Below, piece by piece: positions 35,444-45,988 of a stretch of DNA of 64,000 nt. Source of the DNA: Porites lobata (taxonomy: Eukaryota; Cnidaria; Anthozoa; Scleractinia; Poritidae); assembly GCA_942486035.1 (NCBI GenBank), contig CALNXK010000014.1:2187501-2251500 (forward strand), read 5' to 3'. The translations under genes and the position numbers were made by a program. The notes under the pieces are model-generated. The model was not told the origin of the DNA. It worked only from the letters and a program-made list of their open reading frames with translations, and did no database searches. Position 1 is the stretch's first letter. Every line of letters begins with the position of its first letter.

Positions 35444-35773
35444 TTAATTGCTTGGTTTTGGTAGAGATACCAACTGTATCCTTTCCTTCCATATCGCCGT
35501 GTTGAGTCAAAAGTGTTCAAATTCCCTTTAGAATCTGTCGGGCTTATTCTATTAATGATAAATTAATTAGCGCACGGTAAGCTGTTTGAAAACTTCATAC
35601 TAGATATACGTTGATAGTGGCTAGATTCGTCTTCAACCCTAAACCAGCATGACTGAAGAATGATCGTCAAATATTGGTGGCAGTCGTGGCCAATTCTACA
35701 TTAATTTTATTTCAGTTTAATTAGTCTGTCCATTGTACGCCTGTTTAAGCTCGTTATTACATCAATGATGATC

Positions 35774-36000
35774 GTACAATCAATCAATCAACTTTATTTA
35801 AACACGGTGAATGGCTCAGCAAGCTGGTTTTGAGAGATGCCCTGTGATAATATTACAAGTTATAAAAATTAAGACTAGTGATGAACTAACAATAATTAGC
35901 AGAAGAATTGACAATTTTATCTGTTCCTATCGACTCTCGTAAACGTGACTGTCTAGTTCGTATGGCAAGCAAGACTAATAATGCCAGTAAAAAATAGTAT
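35774..36000 (-). mobile_element. Probable LINE 3' end
   Basis: On the minus strand the block ends in AAATAAAGTTGATTGATTGA, the short TTGAT-type tail seen on many CR1/L2-like LINEs. No coding part remains. Its upstream limit is uncertain. Confidence 0.4.
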
Positions 36001-36036
36001 TAATTTGAAATACTATGCCTGGTGTGGAGATAGTCG

Positions 36037-36225
36037 CAGGGGCGGATCTAAGTGGAGGATGCAGGGGGTGCGCACCCCCCCCTCCTGAGATAAGCTGCGG
36101 TTTTCTAATACAACTGGTATTCTGCAAAAAAAAAAAAAAAAAAAAAAAAACTTTGGTTTATTGGTGTTGAAGTAGAGCAAGAGACGAGTGCACCCTCTCC
36201 TAAAAAAATCCTGGATCCGCCCCTG
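36037..36225. mobile_element. 189-bp MITE, CAGGGGCGGATC termini, copy 2
   Basis: Same termini and interior as 33200-33372, flanked by AGTCG at 36032-36036 and 36226-36230. It differs mainly by a longer internal A run (about 23 bases at 36127-36150). Confidence 0.9.
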
Positions 36226-36731
36226 AGTCGATAAGACTAGAATGTCCGAAATCTGGATCACCGGACGTATGATTTGAAATACTTGACGCAGATGCTTAAC
36301 GATGCCATTTTTGACGGTCAATGCCATCATTAGTAACCAAGTCTTGTAGCAAGGTAGATTTATTATTATTTCGTAACAACACATTTAATTAAGTACAGTG
36401 GTCATACCCAGGCGATTCTTGGAATTTTCGAAGGTAGTCGCTGCGCAAAGGTAATGGGAAAGCTTCAAAAACGCAAATGCTCAAGTGAGAGCTCCTTGCT
36501 CGGCGACTACATCAGAAAATCAAAAGAAAGAATTGCCGGTAGACATTCAATAAAGTAAAGAGGTAATGAGGACCTTGAGATTGTTCATTCTGTTCTCTTA
36601 GACGACTCATCTCCCACCCCTAATTATCGCGAAAATGTAATTTATGTTAAAAAAAAAAAATGAGTAGCACACATGTTTTTTTGTTTTGTTTTGTTTTAAT
36701 GCTGTTTGTATTTGTGTTCAGTCGTTTCAGC

Positions 36732-38730
36732 TCATGCAATAGCTGGTTCCACTTCTTCAATGATGATCCTGCTAACTGAATTCCAGCTGGTGAAGGCGTC
36801 TGCGTTTCCATATTGATAGCAGTTTCCGACGCTGAAACCAACTAAGACTCTTCCTGAATTCAATCCACCACAAAAGCCCTCGATGTTGGCGGATCTATGG
36901 ATGTTAATGTTGCTGCCTTGGTACACGACTCCATCAATGGCGGCTGGATTGGTACATTCGTTACTGCTGAACGTGAAGAACCATCTCTTGCAACATTTGC
37001 TGCAGCCCTGAATGCGAAGATTCCCCACGTAAACTACGTGTAGGTAGGTATTATTTTCCTTCTTTTCAAACTCGCACACCTACAATTTGAACGATATTAA
37101 TGAACACAGTATTTAGTTAATTCTACTGGCGTTAGGCGACTACTATTTTTGTTCGTAAATTTGCTCGTCGTTCGTGCAATTCCTGATGAGATCATACATT
37201 GTGGCACAGGTTGTCTGCCCTTCATCAGCGAATTTCGCTTCGGCCAAATTTCCGGTAACTCGAAATTTCTTCAAAATTGTGCTTTGTTTAACGAAAGTTG
37301 AAGGTGATTTTCATCTAGATTTCGTTCTACTTTCCGCGGCGATTTTTTGCAAAAAGTAACTGAGGAATTAAATTTCTGCTGTTATTGGAGCTATATTTAT
37401 ATATATATTGCATTGCTTTACACCTTATTTCATGAAATAATAGCAAATTTAGTAGGCATGTTGTCTTCATGTGATAACTAGCTGTCTATTTCTCGTTTCA
37501 AGTAAAAGTGCATTCTGCAGATGCAGATGAGGTAAGAGGGCTTATAAACATTAACATGAAAGAAGGTAACATTGCCACCAGTTTGGTAAACAGGGCTTTT
37601 CTATTTAGAGTCGATCAATTCCCAGCATGCACGTAAAGCTGTCGCATCGTCTGGTTAGCTTACAAACAATAGAGAATTCTTACGAGAACAGGAAATTCGA
37701 AGCTTAATTTGCTCTAACAGATTTGCATGAAAAAAAAGCTTTAATGAGTTCCCAGCTTAAGGAATCGCTTTTAATTAGTTCTTATCAACCAACATGAAAG
37801 TAGTGATATCACTTGCCAACCATCACCTGGGAATGAAAGATGAGTCTAAGATCCCTTTTATGATATAGTATCAGTGTGATGAAAATTCTGTAAACCTTAC
37901 ATGCACTTGTCCATTGTCCCGACTATCTTTTGATTGGTCAAATGTCCAGGTGCATTGCTTCCATCTCCGGGGCAACGCTGGCTTTCCTCGTTTTCCATCC
38001 TTTCCGTCGCGACCGGGACATCCTGGTGGTCCCACAGCACCACTGGATCCTGGTATTCCCGGCGTTCCAGGTGTACCCGGAGTTCCTGGTGTGCCAGGGT
38101 ACCAGCTGGTCCTTGTAAGCAAGGTTGAGATGTCTGGCACGAATTTACCTTTCATGTAAACGGAAAAACAAAAACGAAAGAAAAGGAGAAAACAATTAAA
38201 ATAGAAACATTAATGACGTATTCAGCACGGAAAAATAACACGTCAGCAGTTTTTTTTGCAGTTGTCTCACGAAACTGCTTGAAGAAAAAAATGAAACACT
38301 ATTCTGTTGTGCTAAATTGGAGTAGTTTTTTGAAAGAAATTGCGGGTAAATGACAGCTTTTGTCTTTGTTGGAGTTCTTACCAAGTTGGTACGCCTGTAC
38401 AATACCGCGACACAGACAACGATCGACCTCGAATATGGTCAGTGAGAATGTAGAATTGCGAAAAACAAATGAATACGAGTAGCCACTGTTATCAAAATTA
38501 AGATCTTTCTATGATATCATTATTCGTAGGTAATAATATGCTTACGGTCTTTCCTCCTGCGATTGCCTGTGTAGGAATACCACAAAATATCAAATAGAGT
38601 TGGAAAAATAAACACAGAAGATAGTACCTTGTGTTTCCTAACAAGGTGTTTCTCCAGAGTAGCCTTCAGTCTCCTCCCTGCAGCTGGTTGAGGACAAAGT
38701 GGGGAGAAACCTTGTGTTGGCCTATTTATA
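36732..38730 (-). pseudogene. CTHRC1-like collagen protein, decaying copy
   Basis: Three minus-strand exons match the layout of the intact copy at 60269-63509. The exon ending at donor 38546 encodes a signal peptide (YYLLCLFFQLYLIFCGIP, then AIAGGKT) but has no ATG between the TATA box and the donor, and an in-frame TGA lies upstream. Exon 2 (37901-38133) encodes QGPAGT, then a run of G-T-P and other G-X-Y triplets, then RRWKQCTWTF. It is 233 nt long and needs one extra base near 38096 to keep frame (234 = 78 codons). Exon 3 (36732-37079, 348 nt) is intact: VVYVGNLRIQGCSKCCKRWF, NIHRSANIEGFCGG, WNSVSRIIIEEV. CTHRC1 is a secreted matrix protein that modulates Wnt/planar-polarity signalling. 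Splice sites, TATA box and last exon are preserved, so the loss is recent, or the two defects are sequence errors. Confidence 0.75.
38723..38730 (-). promoter_or_regulatory. TATA box of the decaying CTHRC1-like gene
   Basis: TATAAATA on the minus strand (context GGGTATAAATAGGCC), about 100 bases upstream of the signal-peptide codons, at a suitable distance for a short leader. Confidence 0.6.
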
Positions 38731-40639
38731 CCCATTTTTCTTGTTACAGCTCTATGTAGGGACATGCCAAAGAAATTGGTCGTTTTGGTTTTATTTTCAA
38801 TTGAAGGGGTTTGTGGTGAAATCAAAACAGGATTAAGGGGTGAGGTCCAACGTACTAACCATAACACTAAGCTGGTTATGCGTTCTCTTTAGTAAAGAGA
38901 CTGTTGCCAGCAGAAATAATCGGATTTGAGTTAAAGCTCACGTATCCTGAGTGATACTTTGGAAAGAGAGTCCATCTAGTTGCATTGGCGTTTTGCTTAA
39001 AGTCCATATAGCCACGCCCTAACTAAAACGTCATTGGGACCTAAACGCAACCATTAAAATGTGCACCGAAAGATAGTATTAGTACGAGCAATTTACGCGA
39101 AATTATCTGCTTTTCGTGACTTGTATCATAGATGACTGTCATCTTAAGGAAAAGGCTAATGGTGCTCTTAAGTGACCACCTTTAGGCTAATTTATCGCTC
39201 CTTGTCTCAATTCTTTAGTTTCCTTAATTTCGCTGATATGAGGTAGGGATGTTCATACGTTTCAATTGTTTTGTTTTCTGGATTTCACTGACATTGGTAG
39301 TTAATATAAGCGAATCCACGGTGTACAGAAATTTTCAACGCCAATAAATCTAAATCATCAGTGTCTCATGGTTTACTTTATATACTTTACATACACTAAT
39401 TAATTACAATTAAAGATACGACACCGGCCTGCCGTCGGAGGAGTGAACAAGTCTTCAGTGGAGGTAGAAATCTCAGGTTCAAGATTATGATGGCGTAGGT
39501 ATAGCTGAAGATAACATCGGATAGACTTTATGTTCATGTAGGAATGGGAAGTTGATGAGAGTGGGGAAAATGAAGACTTATTATTTAACGACAAACCCTA
39601 CCGACACAGAAATAATGCGCTAACAGAGGGACAAGAATTGCAACAATCTTTCCCTCGATTAGAAACGGGGTCTTAACAATTTTTTTAATTAGATTTGTCT
39701 TTGCTCTGAATCCTTAACTGACGTCGACCGACGAGATCAAAGTATTTATAGGCTAATCTAGTGACGAGCATTAATTTACAGGTGCAGTTTAACACACTTA
39801 ATTTGCCCTATAGTATTTATTCTATTAAAACGATAACATGAATATATAACCCCAACGTAAATAATCTTATTACAACAAAAGTGATTTGTCTTTCTTGGGC
39901 CGCAGGAAGGAAATAAAATAACAAGTGTTGTTTGATTTCGCTTAAAAAAAGCATGTAACAAAGATTTAACAAAGATGTAACAAAGTCAAGTTTTATTCCA
40001 TCATTTGTCTTCTACTGAGGAGGACGACACAGAGCTGAATTTCGGTGTTTTTTGGTATTTGTATCACTTGTTTGCCTCGCTGCTTTGCGGAAGGAAATAA
40101 AAGGATTGAACAAAATCTTACCACAACATTGTTTGATTTTTGTACACGTACTTACCATTTAGCCAAAAATGTAGATTTGTTTTAGCCAGCAGGCCCGCGG
40201 AGCAGTTTTTAAAGTGCGGTTGCAAATTTCTTTTCTAATTAGAGTTAGGTACAGCAAATTTATTTGCTATATCGGCAAGGCAATTTTGTCTGTGGAGTAG
40301 TCTTCATATTTAACCGAGAACCCTGGTCAAAAAAGACTCCATTCCGCATCGTGGCATATGCTACATAGCCAGGCTGGTTTGAAAACGCATAAGTCTACGA
40401 CAAATGCCAGTGTTGTAAAGATAAGCGTTTTGAGGCTTACTACGTATCAAACATAGGATGGAAACGGATCAATAATAAATTTAGATGCTGTTGCGAGGTC
40501 CGCAAGCAGAATATCCGTATGCCAGCAAAGATACTTTTGATATGAGAATGTATATAACTTAATTTTATTTATTTAGATATTTTCAAAAAGTGGGAGGCCC
40601 TGCTCCTCCCCCTGTGCGGGCCCTGTTGTATTTCTGCGA
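38731..40639. other. Intergenic; one exon-like segment
   Basis: Apart from the exon-like piece at 39544-39680, no gene or clear repeat border is visible on either strand. Confidence 0.4.
39544..39680 (+). other. Exon-like acidic C-terminal segment, unidentified
   Basis: After a possible acceptor (TTCATGTAG) the plus strand reads EWEVDESGENEDLLFNDKPY, then RHRNNALTEGQELQQSFPRL and ETGS before a stop. I do not recognise the protein. Interest comes from a degenerate second copy at about 43060-43190 that keeps YRH...PRL...TGS. It could be the last exon of a plus-strand gene whose other exons I cannot see, or a piece of a repeat. Confidence 0.3.
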
Positions 40640-40990
40640 CCAAGAACCTGCATTCTCCCAAGTTAGCCTAAACAGGTTCTTATATTTAAATAAATGGTCA
40701 CTACCACTAATTTTCTGACGATAAAAATACATTCAACTCATTCCTTAGGCAAAACCTTTTTATCATTATAATTGCAGTTGAAGTAATAAGGCACTTGTGT
40801 CTCCAAAGAGGATCCTGAATTTTCACTTACCGTATACCGTATATGCCCAAGTGTACAGAATTATTTTTTGTAGATTTTAGAAAATATGAACCTTCAAATT
40901 TTAGGCTAAACAGGTTCTTGTACAGAGGGGGGATAAATAGCAAATTTTAGCCTAACAGGTTCCTATAGTCGCAGGTTTTTGCTGTGAATT
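40640..40990. repeat. Degenerate repeat with TAGCCTAAACAGGTTC motifs
   Basis: TAGCCTAAACAGGTTCTTAT and close variants occur near 40664, 40901 and 40952, separated by unrelated AT-rich sequence. It looks like a decayed MITE or a small direct-repeat cluster. Confidence 0.5.
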
Positions 40991-41447
40991 AGAAATGCCC
41001 ACTTGGAGGTGGTGTATAGAATGAGTATTCAAGATACATAAAATGAGTTATGAATGGATAGGTCTATACCATTTTCTGGTCAGTACTATTATAATATATT
41101 ACATGACATTTTTTGTTCAGCCGGAAAAGAAGTAATAATATAACTTGATGTAATGAACTGGCGTAAACGTACAGAGAACCGCTTAGCGAAGTAAGGAACA
41201 CAAAAGTAGCAAATTTACTTTTTGTAATCTTGCGACTAATCTCGTAACATCGCTGGTGCAATTTAAGTGAAATCCTAATACTTTAACTGCCTTCCGTGAC
41301 TCGTGTAAATTGACTTTCCTGTTGTATCGATTAATAGCTCAAGAGACTCAAGTAACTTTTAAAGTAAACTTATTAGGTTAATTGATTGCTGCTTATGGAC
41401 CAATTTTCATGATTTTTGCCGACACCCTTGTTTGGATGTTTTTTTTG

Positions 41448-41813
41448 GATGTTTGCTTTCGATTAGGAAATCGGGATTTGGATTTTAAAAGACATCCGAA
41501 TCCGGATTTCATGGATTTCCTTTTTACCGTTCGATTGGGAAACCCGAAAAAGGATTTGCAAAACTACTCTCTTGAACAGTGGTCTTCTTCTTGCGAATTA
41601 TACGTGCACGTGCAAGACCGCTGTTCTTAAGAATAGTTTTTCAAATCCTTTTTCGGATTTCCGAAAAAAAAAAAAAAAAAAACGGAAAGAAAGCAAATCT
41701 AAGAGGAGATATCTCAGCTTTGAAACCAGTTTTCGGATTTTTCGTTGGATTGCAAAATCTGAAATCAGGATATTAAAATCTAAATCCAGATTTCCTAATC
41801 ATCGAACGCACCC
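41448..41813. mobile_element. ~366-bp palindromic MITE
   Basis: The outer arms are TCGATTAGGAAATCGGGATT and the inverse of TCGATGATTAGGAAATCTGG. A second inverted pair lies inside (AAAAGGATTTGCAAAACTA against TAGTTTTTCAAATCCTTTTT). No coding capacity. Confidence 0.7.
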
Positions 41814-42066
41814 TATATATAGTTGTTTAGTTTTCTGGAATTCGCGGCATTGGGGCTAATAAACGAGTGTACGGGAATTTTGAGTTCAAAATCGGACCTG
41901 AAGAACTAACGTTATATGTTTCATGACTGACTAAAAACAAAAACAACGCACAGGAAATATCAAAGGTTTTTGAACGCACACCAACTTAAGGACCTAAGTG
42001 ACAATACTGGTAGTCTCACATGAATAGGTCGACGTTAATGGCCTAGGCCTTAAAAAAACTCACTAA

Positions 42067-42297
42067 AGGTTGATTTCCACTGGCGCGTTTTTGGTTACGC
42101 ACGTCAAGGCACGTAAATTTTAATCACGTAAATAAAACAGAGGTAAGTTATGGGGTGTTGACATTAAACGCGAAGCTGAGCGACGTTCTACTTTTACGCT
42201 TACGTGCAACCTTTCATACATTGCCTCTATTTTATTTGAGAACGTAAATTTTACGCACGTACGCGCGTAAAAGTTAGGCGACAGTGGAAATCAATCC
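42067..42297. mobile_element. 231-bp MITE with TAA duplication
   Basis: The ends read AGGTTGATTTCCACTG and GGATTGATTTCCACTG inward, flanked by TAA at 42064-42066 and 42298-42300. A 3-bp TWA-type site suggests PIF/Harbinger mobilisation. The interior repeats ACGTAAATTTTACG-like inverted motifs. Confidence 0.7.
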
Positions 42298-42314
42298 TAA
42301 GGCTTAGGCCGAAC

Positions 42315-42608
42315 GTCGAACTTTTCATGAGATGAACCAACCTTAATGAGTTAAGTTCATGAAAAGTTCGACGTCTGGTTCCTCTGAATGAGTTTGGATC
42401 GTCCAACACGTTCTATCCATCTGCCTCAGACGGATAGAACGCCTGAAGATCGTCTTCGGGGCAAACGTCGATCTTCATAGTACATTTTGGTCTGATTCAG
42501 TTGAATGGTTCAACGTGTCCTAAGGTCGACGTCTGACTCAACAGACGATCTTAACCGATTTTAGGTCGACGCAAATTAGAGTTTAGTTCGTCTCAAGAAA
42601 AGTTCGAC
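42315..42608. mobile_element. ~294-bp hairpin-rich MITE
   Basis: Ends GTCGAACTTTTCATGAGATG and the inverse of GTCGAACTTTTCTTGAGACG. Inside are further hairpins, such as GTTCTATCC...GGATAGAAC and GAAGATCG...CGATCTTC, and many GTCGA/TCGAC steps. Confidence 0.65.
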
Positions 42609-44429
42609 AAAACTGGATCATTTTAGTTTTGGAATTGTATTGATGCGAAAACAAGTTTACCCCCCTCCCGCCTCTCAAAAACAAAAACAAAAACAAAACA
42701 AATAGTGTGGCATAGCCCCTTTAACCGCTACTGTCAAATCCAAAGCTGTACAGTGGAACCTTAAGGTTCATAATTACCCCGACTCAAGAAAAACCTTAAG
42801 ATTGAGGTTTTTCTTCATTTCCCGCGGACCGCGAACGTCGAGAAGTCAGGTGACTTGTGCCTTGCCGTCAGGTTTGCGCTCCAGAGGTAAGTGGTGTACT
42901 GCAAGGTTTTTTTTTTACACCCTAAAACATCACAATCCCACGTTTGAGAAGAAATACGACTTTTTAGCTATAGACCTCTTTCGCTTATTGATTATCGAGT
43001 ACTAATTCAAAAAGAGAACGTAATTTTGAAGACAATTTCTCGGTTAAAATAGAAGTAAGTGGATGAATGAAAAATTAACCCCGCCCAACACTACCGACAC
43101 AAATAAGGCCCTAAAAAGGAAGAAGAATCGGGGCAATTATGTCCTCGATTAGCCTGGAACACTGGGTCTTTATGGTTTTTAATAATATTAATTTATTAGG
43201 ATCTGAAACCTTTAGTGAGGTATCTATGTAGCGTACGTAGAAGGATAGTTATTAACTTTTGGGCTAATCTACCAGACAACATTCTTACTTCTAGTCACCC
43301 CTAACATACTGAACTTGCCATTCCATTTACAGCTTGGCTTTTAGGCTTCTGCGTATTCTATTTAGCATACTAAAGATTAACACAAAGTGAAAGCTCCAAA
43401 GTTAGGGGAAAAAAAGGAAGAAAGAAAAAATGCAGATGCCCTCTTTTGTAGTGGTAATTCACGTTTTCGCGGTTCCAACAATTAAGTTACATGTAGCTGG
43501 TATTACTTGCACTCTTTGCACTTAAATAACCACTAAGAATTTAAATCAATAAACCATGCCAACCCCAGATGACGGGAGTAAAACCTGTTTTAAGCATAGG
43601 CGAGAGGTTTTATGGTGAGTATGGCCGAAAGAGATGTTTTAATTCAGAATTAAACGAAAACGATATCGTGTTAGCGGAGGCGGGTGCGCTGAGTCAGTTA
43701 AGTGTCAGATAAGTTTATCAAGTCAGTTCACATGTATTGAAATTATTCAAAACGAGACGAGAAAGATAGTGTGGAGATGAACAGGTCTTGTACATGTTCA
43801 AAATATTTTGCGTTTTGTCCTATGCAAAATGGGTCCAGAAAATTTTCCGCTGTTTTCAACTAGAGTCCTGTGCGACTGAAAGACAGTGCAAAGTATAATG
43901 GCGCAGTAACGTGCAATTTTTACTCCTTTTTTTTACGTATTTTTTAGAAAAGGTAGATTCGCCTAGCCTTACTGTTAGATATACTAATAGTATGACTGGT
44001 AACTGTTTATTTGCTAGATATTTAAACTATTGTTTTTTTTTTTTACTACAGGAATTTGTGCCCCAAGCGGGAAGCGCGCCGGCCATAATTCCGGCTGGAA
44101 AAAACGAGGACACCAAAGATTCTAATTCAACCGGAACGGCCGTTTATGATCTTAATGTGTCAAATCCCAAACATGAACGTCTAAAATCGTGGCTTTAAGT
44201 CGTCAAAAAAATTGGTTTGCACCAAGGACATAACAGGAGTACCCAAAGGATTCGCTCCTAAAATTATCCGCTCCCCAGTCATAACCGTTATAGTCCAAAA
44301 CTACATTAATGTATGACAAAGTTTTTTTCCATCTCAACACATAAAAGCAGTAGGACGGATTAAAATTGCTGAATACGACAGTTAGCATATTAAATTAAGT
44401 TATTACAGACAAAAAGCATTTGATGATCG
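42609..44429. other. Intergenic, weak exon-like pieces only
   Basis: A plus-strand frame at 43911-44198 ends in a segment after a T-rich acceptor (44052 onward, EFVPQAGSAPAIIPAGKNED). It has no recognisable domain, so I do not call a gene. About 43060-43190 holds the degenerate copy of the 39544-39680 segment. Confidence 0.3.
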
Positions 44430-45988
44430 TCATGTTGTAGGCTTCACTTTCATTTCAACTTTAGTCAGACTTGCACCTCTCCATGTACGCCACCGGATAG
44501 TGAGATTGCCTTTCTCGTCACGCCCTGTCAAAAACGCATCCTGATCGCAGCTCGAAACCCACCAGCCACCTTGTAGCTGCAAGGGACAGTTGTCACCCAC
44601 CGTGTTAATGTTACTCCTGTCACGGGTCGCAAACTTTGTATTATTTAGAGAAGACAATGAATCCCCAGCTCCTCCTCCTGTTAAAAAAGGCACAAAGTCG
44701 GATAAAAAGATACATCGGAAGGAAAAAAGTGGCATGATGCATTTTCGACATGAGAAGCATATATAATGTATCACTATTTGACGTCTTCTAGACTGCGTCT
44801 GGCGAGGGTAGTTTAAACGAAAGGCCGGAATGAATTTTTAAACCCTACTCTACGCGGTCAAGTTTCCTTAAAATTTCTCGAGGAGCTCGAGTGTTTGCCA
44901 TACTTTTCGATAATTTGTACTACAAAGATAACGCAGTAGGTATCATTCAACAGTTTTATATGAAAGTAGATCATCTCAGTTATAGACGCAATTTGCAGTT
45001 GCAACTGCAAAAGTTGCGTCTATAAGTGTGATGATCTACTTTCATAATTCCTCACCCCGAGGTTCACATAATTATATGATTTTCATATTCATAACTTCAT
45101 TCCACAGTTTGCTGCTCAAAAAAAGAAAAGCGTTGTAGTGACTGACTAGAAAACAACTGAGTCATCATTTTTAAATGCTGAATTCGAACGGAGGGCCCAT
45201 CTCCACTCTCTTGAGAAGAAAAAAAGATTGTGACACTTTTCAGCATTTGTTGAACAAGCGCTGAAACATTTGCTAATCCTCTTATAACAATTGAAACGAA
45301 CGTTTTTCTCCAGCTCAAGAGGAAATACCATTTATTCTCGCAGTTAGCTCGGATTCATTCCTGTGATAGTTGTCAATAGTGTGGTAGTCAGTTTGATGTA
45401 TGCATGCATGTTTCCTATACTGAGAAGCGAAAGCAAGAAAAAAAGCCTTAAGCAGAAAGAGCTTTTAAGAATAGACACATTTGCCTTATTCTTGAATGAA
45501 TGAATCATATTTGTCATTCAGGCATTCAGTTACAAAATGAGGAATTCTAAGACATGAGTTTAAAAACATCAGTTTTGTCTTACCAATGAATTTTCCAACT
45601 CTCAAGGTGTAGCTCGTACCCCAGGTATCTATTTGACAATGGCTGTATTCCGCGTACGGCTTGGCACCGTTCTCTGCCTCAAAATCGAATCTGATGTTAA
45701 GCGGAACGTCATAGCAAAGTTGTCTCATCTTAATCAATCCAAACCAAAACTCCCCAGATATACTTCCAAAACCGTTAGCATAGGAATTCCATCTTCGATG
45801 AAAGTTCACGAAACCGTCGAGACGGCGCATCACGACTGTCCAGCCCCCGTCAGCGGTCTTTTGATCGCAATATGCGCGAAACGGACCCATTTCGTCATTT
45901 ACCGCTTCCTGTTCAGGTGTGGGATTCAGGCGATAGCTTCCGGTAACCTTGTAGCCAGCGCCAAGAACTTCTTTGCAGTCCCTCAGGG
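44430..45988 (-). other. Fibrinogen-related domain exons 6 and 7
   Basis: Exon 6 (45584-45988) runs from ALRDCKEVLG to YTLRVGKFI. Exon 7 (44430-44677) runs from GGAGDSLSSLNNTKFATRDR to KVEMKVKPTT and the stop. The GDSLS, WW, C and WRG blocks of FReDs are present. The calcium-site region reads RDRSNIN instead of the usual D-x-D-N, so calcium binding may be weakened. Confidence 0.85.

Noticed and set aside
37914..38159. Plus-strand open frames opposite the collagen exon
   Set aside because: They are the complement of a G-X-Y repeat, which stays open in several frames by composition; the minus-strand reading has the collagen and CTHRC1 features.
43911..44198. 95-codon plus-strand frame with an acceptor-like border at 44052
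   Set aside because: No recognisable domain, no partner exon, and it ends beside the 3' side of the opposite-strand gene.
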